Part shown: in pieces, positions 34,162-46,624 of the stretch
How positions within the stretch are numbered: position 1 is the stretch's first letter
Layout: each line of letters starts with the position of its first letter
Origin: Pezizomycotina sp. ARF18
Taxonomy: Eukaryota > Ascomycota
DNA length: 64,000 nt
NCBI GenBank assembly: GCA_002224055.1
Contig: AZLU01000036.1
Span: 170,992 to 234,991, forward strand
Reading direction: 5' to 3'
Notes under the pieces: generated by a model
The model's input: only the letters and a program-made list of their open reading frames with translations
Told to the model about the DNA's origin: nothing
Database searches by the model: none
Translations under genes and position numbers: made by a program

Positions 34162-34992
34162 TGGCTCTTATTATAAGGAATTTTGTAGTTAGATGGGAAT
34201 GACTAACTTCCGGAGGGTGATTTTGAAGCTTTGGCGGAAAAAATTAAACGAGACACGAGGCGCTGAGAACAGGATATGTCCAGACTTGAGCGGTCGATGC
34301 TGAGATATTTATATTACGTTCGTCAAGGTCTCTAAATCTATAAATCGACATTTCTGCTTCGTTTCCATATATGCTATGAAATTATAAAAATCAACCGGCG
34401 GGGCTATTAACCTGGAGGAGCGATTCCTGAATCACAAACTCTAGCACTAAATCGTAGACATAGCATTAATGCCTAGGTTTTACTATGCGGAGTATCTGTA
34501 GCCGCCCGTTAGAATTCGCGCCTCCGCACAGCCGTTAAGAACCGTTTAACCTTCAAACAGCTATGAACGAGAGTCTAGTTTGTTTTCAAGACTTTCTAGA
34601 ACGAAGGAAAGGAAAAAGAAAAAAAAAATTTTTTTTTGTTCATGTCACAATGGCTGAATTTGAAATATTACGAAAATGTTCAATTATCAAAATCGACTTT
34701 CGTAAGAATAAGAGCCGTAATGCAGGGCAGACCAGTTTCGCTGGGCTTTGTTAACCGCTTCATCGGCTTTGCTAGTTCTAAGAATAAAAAACGGCCTTGA
34801 GACTTTTCTTCTTGAGCTAATTTACTTGAACACAAAAAATAGTAGAAAGAAATTCCAAGTGTGGCCACTTAGCGGGAAAACAAGAACAGGAAACGTTGTA
34901 TGACAATAATCGCAAAATCAGCGACCGTTCGGAAAGTAGTTTTCAACGCCATGGTCTACTTCCATACCACTTTTCAGTTCGCAAGGACCGTG

Positions 34993-35570
34993 TCAAATTT
35001 CACGGCTTCCTCCCGCGACCGGCGCATCTATGCTGAGCTCTTGGCAGCAGCGGTAGCATCCCATTACCTTCCCGTACCCGTTTTTGACTGGGAAAGCGTC
35101 CTGGAAAGTAGTTGATGCGGTTTAGCAACGGCTTCCTTTCAAATATCAAGGGGAGAAAAAAAGGTTCAGAGTTAGAGAATACTTACATGCTCCAACGCGG
35201 GGCCTCTGCAGCACCCTGCGTCAGTATGATTCAGGCCCACGTTGTTGCTCTTGATGCCTAGAATTATAAATAAAAAATATCGCTTCTGATTAGCGATACC
35301 GTTGGATATGTTATGTTGGGGTAATACGAACATGTGTGCCCCGTCCACTGTTTCGTCGGGCTTAGGGCACCGTCCTGAGACCAGCGGACGCAGTAGTACT
35401 CCTGGAGTCCGCTTTTGCAACCCCATACGGGACTTTCGCTTGGGGACGGATGTCGCCTTCGGGATCGTGGTGAGATTCACGTCGCGCGGCTCTGAAACGA
35501 GAGGTATAGCTGCTGTACCTGTGAACAGAAGGCAAAAGAAACTAGCAATAATGCCGGCTAGAAAGTTCAT
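34993..35570 (-). CDS. Secreted small cysteine-rich protein, three exons
   Basis: The N-terminus MNFLAGIIASFFCLLFTGTA is a clear secretion signal with likely cleavage after TAAIP or nearby. A basic stretch (PKRKSRMGLQKR) that could be a Kex2-type processing site follows, then GAHMFVLPQHNISN. Intron 1 is 35258-35299 (42 bases, GTATCG, GCTAATC, CTAG). Exon 2 reads GIKSNNVGLNHTDAGCCRGP and ALEH. Intron 2 is 35101-35186 (GTAAGT, CCAG). Exon 3 reads DAFPVKNGYGKVMGCYRCCQ and ends with GGSREI and a stop at 34993. All junctions keep frame, giving a protein of about 149 residues. It is the cleanest gene model in the window. Family unknown; secretion, small size and clustered Cys fit an effector or toxin-like secreted protein, as an inference only. 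Confidence 0.65.
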
Positions 35571-35639
35571 TTCGCTTGAGAGGAGGAGGTCGCGTACGTA
35601 TAGGGGGCGATATCAAGAGAGCTGCGAGATCTAACGAAA

Positions 35640-36850
35640 GATTTAGCTATCCTATTGCATTTCTATGCTTCTGATTTTACGTGGGATGCAGAAGCTCATA
35701 AAGAGAGGTCCGTGAGCTATACATATACTTTTCTATTCAATGTGCCTTGATGCACAACTTGACGGCCTATGGAAGTGTATCCAGTCGCCGGTCATTTTCT
35801 CATAAATCGTTCAGTAGTCTAAATCGCTTTTCTTTCAAGGAAATTATGTTTGCAATCATGCGATTAGGCAAGTTCCATAACGATCCGTAACCTTTGTTAA
35901 AATATTAACGGGACCGCGGCATTTGTCTAGATCCTTTTCACGGATCGAAGACCTCCTGTTCCTCTCTTGAAATTACTAGATCGCTTTTCGTAAAATGCAA
36001 GTCTTTCAACAAGGTTAAATTTGGTTGTATAATTCTATTTATCTCTGCTTTTCTTCCCCCAAAGCAAGCAATCAATATGCACAAATTCTATTCCCGAATT
36101 AATACCCTTCGCCTACTGCTATTAGATTTTATGTTTGGAAAAGCTGCCCGATCTTGGGCGAGATGTAGGGCTTCTAAGCAAAGCTTTCATAGTCATAATT
36201 AGCCTTTGAAAAATCCTTCATTTATTTATTCTCGGAAATAAACAGATAAATGCAGGCGATAAAACGCGGACACGTTCGGACTTCGGAGTGTAGGACGTAA
36301 CCACCATATTATCGGTTGGGCAACCTCTGGTGTAATGCTCCGGCCAATGAGACGAATCTTGATCCTTTTCATCCATCTCAGAGGAAGCTTGTAACACCAG
36401 ATCTCGGCCAAATCCAACGTGCACTAAAATGCCGCTAGGACTTTAGCCTAACAGATTTGATCCGCCAAATAATCTTATGTGGATAAATTGCACTACGATT
36501 CTTAACGATGTCCATCTACCTGCTCCGATCCTCAAGTTTCAAGGCGTAACTGTTGGAGCATTGCAGAGAGGACTTGATTAATAGTAATTAGAATTTACAC
36601 CCCATGGTAAAAATTCATTCAATTGGTAAATAACTTTTATATTATTGAACTAACGAGTCATATACATTTACTATTAATTTACGTATAACTTCAGTTATAA
36701 ACTAGAAATAATCCGATACAAGTTATTTGGACCTGGAAGAGGGCTAGGGCTTCTCTCTTTTTTTTTTTTTTTTTTTGTCCCATAGCATGGTTGCTCTCCT
36801 GCTTCGTTGCAAGCGAAGCATATTCAAACCCACTTTTCCGGATATACTCG
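35640..36850. other. Intergenic, nothing recognised
   Basis: An overlapping pair of open frames at 36218-36424 (-) has no recognisable domain. T tract at 36759-36777. Confidence 0.35.
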
Positions 36851-36853
36851 TAT

Positions 36854-38226
36854 CTACTTCTTTACAACACGGGCAATCTGCTGGCCAGCTAAGTACTGCT
36901 TGCTGACCTGAGCAGTAATCTCAATACCTCTATTAGCCTGGAAGAGAACAATGCAATCTGATCCACCAAAGAAGAAGTTGGAAATCTCTTGTCCCTTCTC
37001 AACCGTGGTGTGCTTCGTCTGCTTGCCCTCGGTGACAATATCGGGATGAATGACGACGGAAGAGACCTGCGCCATTCCAATTGGGAGGACCGCAATGTAT
37101 CCGACCGTCTCGTTCTCGATGAGAATCAGCCCACGCGTCTGGAGAAACTGGTATCCCGGCTCGTCTGGCGCCTCAAGGTCGTAGAAGCCGTGGCCGTCGA
37201 TGTTCGTCGATTTCTTCGGCTTGGGGTTGAGCTTACGGATCGGGCGGAGATGCTTAGTACCGTCGGCCTCCTTCACAACGTTTACTTGCAGGTACACGAG
37301 TCCCTGGTACTGCGTCTTCGGAGCGTAGACCACCTTACCGCGGATAGGAGCCATTGACGATGGAAGTCGTTGGGCCCCAGGAAGGAGTGGATGAAGGTAC
37401 CGCCTGCGAACAAATCCTTGAGGTGGGAAATCCGGCCTCCTGCAACCTTTCGGAGTCAGTATCCAGGAGCTCGTTGATGCTCCAGTCAACGCCCTTGACA
37501 TTGATCTTCCTGCCGTGGTTGTCGAACTGAACAGTGGAGATGTCGGATATCGGCCAGTGGCCATCGAAAACCGAGTCAGCCGGGCTCGTAATAACCGTAT
37601 CGTCTTCGGGAGCTGCCACGGGCCTGTAAAGACGGTTGATGTCGCGAGCGAAAAACTCGTTAAAGTTCAAGCTCGTCCACCCGCCCTTGGGCTCTTGGTA
37701 ATAGCTCAGGGAGTAAGCGTCCCTGAAGCTCTCCACAATCTCGTTCGTGACCTTGAGGTCGCTGAGGTGGCTCCCGACGGACTTTGCGAATTTCACCATC
37801 CACTTATCCAGAGTCGTCTGTTCCTTGCCAGCTGATTCTGGGACGATGGGGGTCTGGAGGCTGCCGATCGGGTCTGCATTCAGGACCCAGTAGAACAGGC
37901 AGAGGTGATAGTAGACGTTGTTGGCCGTCTTATTCTCCATAGGGATCCAGACAGCGAGATCGTAGTTGATAAAATTCAACCACTTGTTCAGGGAAGTGAT
38001 ACCGTACCGCGTCATATCTTCTTTACCCTCTTTGTAGGCTTTCTGGAAGCCTTGCTTAAAGGTATCAAGCCATCCATCTTGAGTTACGATCAGTACCGCA
38101 AGTTCTTGGACGATCGGGGACACCGTCAACTTCTTTACCGAATTCTTTCTCGGCCTTCTTCCTCTGCTCAGGCGTGATGTTGACGAGATTGTCCTGTGCA
38201 GTCTCTGCTCCGTTGCGGGCCGGCAT
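36854..38226 (-). CDS. Phosphatidylserine decarboxylase-like (PsiD-type) enzyme
   Basis: The family makes a pyruvoyl cofactor by self-cleavage and decarboxylates phosphatidylserine or, in PsiD-like members, free amino acids. Start MPARNGAETAQDNLVNITPE at 38226. Then come FINYDLAVWIPME, GGWTSLNFNEFFARDINR, VITSPADSVFDG, FAGGTFIHSFLGPNDFHRQW (catalytic Asp-x-His region, about 37440-37360), PIRGKVVYAP and GMAQVSSVVIHPDI. The cleavage box is GGSD at about 36970-36960, where FFFGGSDCIVLF keeps the serine that becomes pyruvoyl. About 457 codons without introns, with no transit peptide, is the usual size of the short non-mitochondrial group. Three single-base frame changes (near 38130, 37430 and 37355) break it. 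They fall in conserved text, which suggests sequence error. Substrate is not predictable. Confidence 0.85.
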
Positions 38227-38229
38227 TTT

Positions 38230-41150
38230 GTTAAGTATATAGAATTAAAAGGATATAAATCAAGTATTATAAAGGTCTAAGGGATATAATTGAAAGTCCT
38301 TACGAATTGTGGTGCTGATAGACCAATGTAGTGAATCGCGTTATATATTTTTGCTTTAGACTGCTCGGAGGCCAAATAGAAGGGAATTAAGGGTTATTTA
38401 TAGACTTTGAAACCTATTTAACTGCTCCAAGAGAAAAATCACTATTCACATATACACCTTTCAACTTGGTATCTACAATCAGGCTGGTATTTGGTTAGGA
38501 AGGATCGAAACAGAGTTCTAGGATCTGTCTTTGCCGGTATAGGTAAGCCCTTGCAACAGCTAATGGGGAAATTAATGCTATAATCGAGTATTATAATCAT
38601 GAGTTTCAGCTCTAGAGGTCGAAGTTATCCATTTCAGTGATGTTATCTCATAGTTCGCGTCCTTCACTTCTGCTATACTATCGGCTCATAGGTTCCGCGA
38701 TCGATAGAGTCGAAAGTTTCGATCTTCACCGTTGTTGATAGCTAGCTGACCGGGAGCTTGAGTGTTTGCGGCGACCTTGAGAACAGAGTACCCAGCAGCG
38801 TGGGCCCTTTCGGCAACATTTATTACCTCTTTCATCTGATAATTGTTTCCGCCGAAGGAAACATCGTGAACGGGGACCATCTTCTTTTCCGCTTTGCTGC
38901 ATGGGGTCTCAACCCTGCCCTGTCACTAGATACGGCTGGAAGTTAAGCCAACAGTTTTCAAGGAAATAGGCACGATAAAAGTGGATCCATCTATAAATTT
39001 GCCTCTCAGGTAGAAAAGATGCTTGTTTCATTGTGGATAGATGTTGTTTTCAAGATGTCACCTAGTAAAAACGCGAAGATCAATCCATAATTTTCTGATA
39101 AGATACTGTTTGTTCCCGCAGACTTTTAAACCGGTGGTATCCGGTCGCTTGTTCGTCTCTAGCTATTCTTGTTTTTCAAAACATCTGAAATCGCGCATCT
39201 GATATCCATGTCTATATCACGACAAGGTTCTAGCGGATATCCCGGATCCGGGTGATCTCGCAAGGAAAGCTAGCATCTCGCCATCTTGATTTTTTTTTTT
39301 TGACAGATGTCAAATGCGGCCCGAATCGAGAAGCGGAGATCTACCCGGTATAATCCTGGTCTGTACCCCGCTTTTTCCCTTTCTCTCCAGGTGCTAAACA
39401 ATTAAAATTCCTTTGCGGGCTATTTTAGTTCTCCAAGAGCAGTTTGCCAATTTGTGTAAGTGTTTAGAGCTATATTTTTACTTAAGTATTTGTTTGATTG
39501 AATATTCTAGCAATTATCCGTCTTCGGAAATGAGTTATTTTCCACAGGTTTTGGGCTTAGAGCATTTGGGACGCGAGAACGGAACGCGAGAACCATGAAC
39601 GTGAAAAAATAGAATTCTTCTAGCATTAAGTCCATTGCGCTGGCGGAGTCACTCTAAGTGTAACTCTAATTATATCACAAGTACAGATGAGATCATTATC
39701 TGTAATCAAAAAACATCGAGCAATTATAGTGAAGTTTAAGGGGTTATTTAATAATTGTATGTGTTTTTAAACAAAACATATTTTTTATACGCGGTATATT
39801 CTGATGGAGGATCTGGAAGCTTTGAATCTAGGGCGAGGATTGAACCGTTTCGAGTATATTTAATTGTCAATTTTCTTAAATATTTAATGAAACTGAGAAA
39901 ACGCAGGAGCTTGCTATAATATTAATATTAAGACTTATATTTAATGTCTTATATATAAAAAGAGAGGCATTTTCTTTCTTTTGTCCAGGGTTTTCCAGTT
40001 GATTTCTTTATCATGTGCTCAGATTAGAAACCCTGAATATTTTCCAATTTTTTTTTTTTCGGGAGATGCCCGGTGAACACAGCCAACGTACTGAGACGGA
40101 TACCAACCTCACTAGGAAACTTTACATTCCTTCTAACCAGCCCCGTTGTGTTGAGTGCCCTTCAACAGCAATATAATCTGAATGTTGTCCTAAGACCGGC
40201 ATTTGCTGGAAAAACCGTGGTTCTCTAGTCTCGTATCGAGCAAGCATCCCTGCCTACAAGCAAGGGAAACTTGTTTTGGATAAGAAAAGAGTTCAAAGAT
40301 TTCACTGTAAAAGGAAGCTTTGGCTTTTTTGGCCCCGATAGGAAAACGACAAAGTAATTACTGGCATAAAGTGTCGTTCGGTCTATTTTCTCCCCATAGC
40401 GTCTTATGTATGCTTGTTCTTTCGGCTTGTTGATTTCAAATGCGGTCTCGCGGATTTCGTCGGAAACGTCACGCTAGAAAGTTCCTCGAATAGATAGAGA
40501 ACATGGCATCCTAACTCCCAGATTTCATGGAAGGACAGGAGGAATAGATTGATGTGAAGGGACCAAAACATACACGTATCGATGCGATCTCTGGTTGACT
40601 TGGAGAGGGCTTTTGGAGTTTCGCCGTAGCGATGAATGAGCAAGGTACCATAATTCTGCGACAGCTGAATAGATCGTAGAGGGTGACTGTGAGTATATTT
40701 TGGGCCCGAAGGGTCCTTCTCGAAATTTGTATTTTCGCATGAAGATATAATGTTCATGGGTTAAATAACTCTCAACACCGCGAGAGATAATAAACAACTA
40801 ATAAGTAACTACGAGGCATTAAATTTTTTTTTCTTTCACTGGCAGTCTTTGATTTCCTTCTCATGCCTATGTCTATTTACCTTTGGGATAAAAATGAAGA
40901 CTAAATATTTATTCGATAATAATAAGCTTTGACAGCTGCTCATTCCATCGATCCAGTCTTCTCCAGACCAGATTTAATTCTTTCAAATATCTTTATCTAG
41001 CAGAACTTATCCCAGTAAGCTTCCCACTTCGTTTGCAAGCCCTCTAGCCACGTCTCAAAGGAATCACGTCATCATGGATCCTCAGATTGCCATTCTTCAC
41101 ACCCCTCCACCCCGCAACGGGGGCTTTGACGTGCGATGGCCAGGCGGACA
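38230..41150. other. Intergenic, two unrecognised ORFs
   Basis: The minus frames at 38686-38880 (MKEVINVAERAHAAGYSVLK) and 40404-40757 (LSKSTRDRIDTCMFWSLHIN) are protein-like but not recognised and have no clear start or partner exons. 39640-39980 is AT-rich. The rest holds nothing I can support. Confidence 0.35.
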
Positions 41151-41152
41151 TA

Positions 41153-44100
41153 CTACCGCCAATTTGCTTCTAACTCGCCCTTCTCTCGGGCAACCCGTTT
41201 CGCGAAACACTCCTCGCAAATGTCACAATCGGTGCAGTAGATACACCTGTATACGCCACCTCTTGTCCAGGATTTTATCTCTGTGCGGCAAGAGTCGCAA
41301 TTAAACTCGACGCCGCTGGGGAGGAGACCTTCACTCATCTCCTCCGCAATAGTCATTGGGCCCATCATGGTGCATGATCATTCTCGGTATCTTTAGATTC
41401 GGGCGCCAACTGTCTTTCCGATAAGACATATTCTTTATCGTCGTAAGGGGCTGTACTGGAGTTAGAAACAGAGACACCCCACAGCCGGCTCCAGGCGCCT
41501 GTTGCCTCGCCATATCCTTCTCGTAAACGTCCCCATTTAGAACATACAGCTGCGCCGTAAGCGCAACCTCTGCTTCGTATTCCATACCAGAAACACAGCC
41601 CAGCACGCGGGCGAGCGAGCGTAAGGCGAAACTGTCGTTGTTTCCGGTGTCGTCGGTGAGCAAGTCCACGCAGGCGCGGAAGGAAGCCTGCATGGTTTCT
41701 GCCAGCTCTGTTGCAGGACCGAGGTTGCGAAGCATCACCGAGAACGAAATGACGATGGCGACTCCGGGGCTCTGAAGTCGGGCTCCAGTACGTCGACCAG
41801 CTTGGCTTGGAGGTTTTTTGTTTCAGCGAGGGCTACGGTCATAATTTTGGGGTCTCGGATTTCCTAAAATCTTCGAAAAGGGCTTCGGAGAGCTGGTAGC
41901 ACGCTCTCTCAACCTGAGCGGGCTTCGCCGCCGGGTCTTCGATAATCCCCGAAGTAATTTCTTGGCCTCGGCGCGTATCATTCATCACGGTTTGAGCAAA
42001 GGTAGCCGCATGGAGCTGTATGTTTATCCTGACCAAACGCAAGTTTCGGTTCGATGACCCAACGCCAAGGTCCCGAATAACATCGCTGTAAAGGTTAAGC
42101 AGGCATTGCTCTTCATTAGAGTACTTCGCCACCTGCTGTGGGTCGTCATGGCACTCGAGGTTCGTGAAATATACTGAAAGTTTCGCTCTCGAGAAGGCTT
42201 TTAGGACTTCCATAGCTTTCTTGTGCTCGTTATTTTCCCTGAGCTGTATGATGACGTCCTTTGAAGCGTCAAAAACTCTAGACTGGGATAGTCTGCGTGG
42301 CCAATGTTCTCTACAGCGAGGTCCCATTTCTTAAGAAAGGCTGTTACCTTTGCGAGAGTACAGAAAGTATAAGACATATCTCGCCGCTCGTCGTCACTGG
42401 GCTCCTTTGTGTACGTCGGCTTCGCTTCTTCATTTTCGCGGTAAATTTTTAGCGCGGCGCTTAATGTCAGGAAAGATCCATTCAGATAGTATGACCACCG
42501 CTCCGAGGGGTATTTCCAGGTCGTTTCGAATAAAATTGTACCCTTCCACTTAAGCAGTCGGAATCTTTCAGCGTCGCAAATTTGCGCAAGCCGTAAGCCC
42601 TCATCGAATGCCTCTACAGCTTCGTCGTAGAGCTCGATATCGCGCAGAGCTAACCCATACCTAGATATGCCCTAGGTGTTTTTTGAATGTCGTGGAACGC
42701 GTTCGATACTATCTGGATCGATCGTAGGGTAAAGAAATTAGCATTAACATCGTCGACGAAACACTCGCAGTATTGTCGCAACGGTGCATTTTCGCAAATC
42801 GGAGCTAACTCGAAACACCGAAGCAACGCACTGTGAGCGCGGATGAAAGCCGAGCCGGCTTCCAATATACCGTTGCATAAGAACCAGTTTTCAATATGAC
42901 CACGTGCGATAGGGATGAACACCGCCCAAGGGTTTTGGGCGATCGGCGGAACCATTCCCGTATTTCATCGGTTAGACTAGAGAGACTCATCGCACGGTTT
43001 GCCAGAATCCAATCGCCCGCAGAACTTTTTCCTCTTCCGCATCATTTCCTTGAAGTATCGTACATGGCGATTCTTGGCCGATGTACTCAAAAGGTTGCAG
43101 AGACTGGCCTTTGTTGGTAAACAGACTATGAGACTCTCTAAGACCGTCTCAGCCATTTCGTTGCTCACAATTTGACTCATCTGCAGGAGATGCCATAGGC
43201 ACATTTGCGGGCGTAGGCTTTTAACATTGACTGGGCTCCTGAGCCATATCCATCCTGTAAGTAAGACAATACTGTTGCGCCGTAGTCACTGCCAAGGCTT
43301 AAGATTGAGCAAATAAGGCGAAAATGATCGCGTGCGCCTGAGATGGGCTACAGCGCAGAGCTTGGGGATCGTTGTGCGTTATGGCCTTACGGAAGTAGTC
43401 CCTTAGCGATGGCTCTTGGAAATTTAGAATGTTGCTGGCGTCTTCGGTAAGCATGTCCTGCCCTCGGATTCCTCGCCGGAGTACAACCGCCTTCCTCGTT
43501 ATCAGAGTCACTGTCTTCACTACTTTCGGCACCCCACGGTTGTTTATTCGCAGGAGGCGTTCCCAAAGATCCTTCGCCGGCCGCTTCATCCATGCTGATA
43601 GTGTGCTCATCCGGATGATGAACATGAGCAGATTAGCTTCCGCTACCGAAAGGTCTGCCTTGCGTAGGCGTCCAGGCCAGGATGCCAGACAATATTTCTC
43701 TATCTTCTGGCGGCGGTTCTTTGGCAATCGCTCAGTAAAGTATCGTAAATCCAGAAATATTGGCTGGTAGACTCTGCAGTTCCTTGCGGATGGGTCCTTC
43801 GTAACCAATACCGTTCAGCCTTCGCATGGTGTGGGCGACATATAGAAATGCTAAGTTTCCCTGTTAGCTAATCCGCAGACATACAGGGAAAGAAAAGAGA
43901 TTTCCTCACATCAGCACTGGCCGAGACCTTTTTGATAAGTGAACGGCGAACCTTCAGCCTGAGCTTCCGCAACCTGGAGAGTATCTTAACCTGGGAAGCA
44001 GCCACTTTGCACAAATCTCCGAAAATGTTCTCCCTGCTGAGCTCGATCTGATTTTTTGACAGTGCAGAGAATTTTACCTCCAGGGACGAATCGCCGGTTA

Positions 44101-45582
44101 TTATTAGCTGGATCTCGCACTTTTGTCCCTCGCGCTGCAGAAAAATGTAAGAAGTTGATCCTCGCAGCCGTAGGTTTGGATACCGTCAAGAATTAATATT
44201 AATCTTTTGTCGGAGCCGTCCGGAAATTTAGATTCAAAGAGCTGATGCCACTTCTCCTGGATATCCTCGCTTTGGTAAAAACGGAGGTCTCGCAGGGTGT
44301 CTCGCAATAGCGGGCATCGTTTTTCCGCGATCTTCATGCACCACAGGGAAAGCATATCTGACAAAGACGGCGGTTCCCTCTCGGCAGTAAGGAAGCATAT
44401 TAACGAGACGGAGGAATCGTCAGAGAACTCTTTTCTAGGTAACGCAACGTTTTTAATGCCGCGTCGATTTCCCCATCCGGACTCGCCACGATCCAGAGGT
44501 AACTCTCAACGTTGTTCACTACATCTAGAAATGCCGTTTCATTTGCGATCCACTCGAAGACTCCCGGCGCGGAAGCTCTTTCTAGCTCTAGGAGACGCTG
44601 CTGCGTTGGCCCGTAGTTGGGATTCTGTAGGATGTGCTTGAGCCGTTCAAAGCTGGCAGGTCTCCTAACGCGGGATTTGAGCTTGCCGACCTGCTCCCCG
44701 AAATGCTTACTGAAAGGCTCCAATGCCCTAAGGATTTCGCGGTGCATGTGTGCACTTTCGTGGCTGCGCTTGACGAGCTCGCTGACACTCGCGTTAGTAC
44801 CGACGGTAACCTCTAATACTTCCTCCGTGATCGTAGTGTTTTTCTCAATGGACAGCTGCATGGACTTGATGTTTTCAACTTGATGTTTTCAGCGATGGCT
44901 TCCGTCTCGTCGCGCGTGTCGATGGCGGTCCTCAGCGTCTGCATCATGGTGGCCGACTCGAGCCTCTTGAGGTCCTCGTGGAGGTATCGTATGCGCCCTG
45001 AAGCTTAGGATCACTGCCTTTAATTAGGCAACTCGCCCACGAGCTCAGCCTACCTTTCGCGCGGTACGAGTACGCGAGGGCGGACATCTTGAGGATCGAA
45101 GAGAAGACTGATGAGGTTCACTTGAAATTCCCTGCGAGAGGGGATTTCCCTTCGAGTAAAGACAACCGCTGGAGGAATGATTGCATGAGATCGAAGAATG
45201 CCTCGATCATATCGTAATCGTCGGATACGTGCTTCGAAGCGGTCATGACGAACGTGAAGGCCGTAAGGATAGCCGAGCTGGGGGAAAGCGGCATTGGCCG
45301 CGTTTGCAATTTGCTTTGTAGCGGCCTGGATGATATCGCGTTAGCCGATATCAGAGACCGTAGCCTGTCGAGCTTGCCTTTGTCATGACGAAAGGATTTA
45401 AAGGCGTCCAGTTGTTTCTGCTGCTGTGCAACGATAGTGGCGATACTCTGCTGGGACGAAGCTAGGACGCTGCGGATGTTGATGGTAGATATCTCAGAGA
45501 AATTATTCAGCGCCTCCTCCCACAGCATCGCGACATCTGTTTCGACGTTTGTGGGACCCATCTTTAGTCCCCCACGTTTCAA
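41153..45582 (-). CDS. NLR-type STAND protein: Goodbye-NACHT-TPR-ZZ zinc finger
   Basis: NLR-like proteins act as nonself sensors in fungi. The N-terminus (45582-44890) matches the Goodbye domain: WEEALNNFSEI, SFRHDKGKLDRLRSLISANA, PPSSAILTAFTFVMTASKHV, RLESATMMQTLRTA. The NTPase follows. The P-loop position reads LWIVASPDGEID (44462-44502), lacking the GKS/T lysine, while a Walker B-like KRLILILDG survives (about 44205). An intron at 43861-43909 joins ASAD to GNLAFLYVAHTMRRLNGIGY, the usual NACHT end. A winged-helix-like part contains RLPKNRRQKIEKYCLASWPG. TPR-type helices (GLALRDIELYDEAVEAFDEG) run to about 41400. The C-terminus is a ZZ finger (FNCDSCRTEIKSW, YRCIYCTDCDICEECF). About eight frame changes occur, one from a 14-base tandem duplication at 44864-44891. 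Confidence 0.82.
44864..44891 (-). repeat. 14-base tandem duplication in NLR
   Basis: ACTTGATGTTTTCA occurs twice in direct succession. Removing one copy would join AENIK to SMQLSIEKNT in frame, so the duplication itself shifts the frame. Confidence 0.85.
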
Positions 45583-45619
45583 TCTCGAGACCGAATTTGT
45601 AAAACCGACGTTGAAATTA

Positions 45620-46585
45620 TAAGCTGTTTTATAGGTCTGTCTATATTTATCTATCGAGGAGACGTATATCGTCCATTATAAAGTCCCCCTCGAATGTCCC
45701 TCGCTAAGAGAACGGGGCTTCGCTTCCCTCTCGTATATTCGTTTCGAAACTGACCTGCTCGGCTTTACGGCCAGATCGAGCACTGTAACGTCAGTCGGGT
45801 CTGGGATCTGGACTCGTCAAAAATTCCGGAGCGGCGGTGCAGCGACCCCCACGGTCCGCAAAAAACCAACCAATAACTTTCATAGGCTTGAACAATGAAA
45901 ATTATCGATAAATCGTTACTTGAACCACCTAACTGAAATCCATTGGAACTTCTACGGTTGCAGATATATAGATTTGAAAATTTAAATATACCGGTTTCTC
46001 GAGAGCCTCATGCGCCTAGGGAAAGGGGCTAGATGGTTTCGTAGATAAGCTTTTTATCCGCAGGTGAAATATAATCTGGCAGTTAGCATTTCTTACTGTA
46101 AAGAGTTGGGCACATCTGTATGAAAATCTAAGGAGATATACCCTTACTCGACGGTCTTTGCTAATTCGAGAATATACTTGCATGCTTGTCTCATTATAGC
46201 TATATAGGATGTGAGAGTATTTGGAAGGCTTATCGATATTCCTACCGGGAATTTCCCCATCAGTGAATGGGGGTCGTCCGCGCGTAGCGCCAGTTCGGAA
46301 ATCTCCATCTCAGATATTAAGGGACCCTTGCACTAATATACACCATTGTGAAATAACTAGTTATGAACTTTTAATACACAATCGTCGTTTTCTCGCTTCT
46401 CTTTCTCGAACGAGGCGATTTATAAGCAGGGTATGACGATCGTTATAGGTAATTTAAGCAGGCTCTCAAGTCCAAAATCGTCAGACGGCCTATAACGTCG
46501 AACTTATAGTTCGAAATGTGGCCCTCTAATGTATACGGGTTTCTTTATACTTATTTGATTAACTTTTCGTGTGGAAGAGTGCGGA
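45620..46585. other. Intergenic, nothing recognised
   Basis: No gene supported upstream of the NLR. Confidence 0.35.
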
Positions 46586-46589
46586 GGGG

Positions 46590-46620
46590 GTCAAAAGCCT
46601 TAACCATTAGGCCACCCGGC
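46590..46620 (-). pseudogene. 5' half fragment of tRNA-Arg
   Basis: The minus strand reads GCCGGGTGGCCTAATGGTTA followed by AGGCTTTTGAC, the first half of the tRNA-Arg at 47.36 kb minus one C, then diverges after the anticodon stem. Only the A box is present. Confidence 0.75.
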
Positions 46621-46624
46621 TGTG

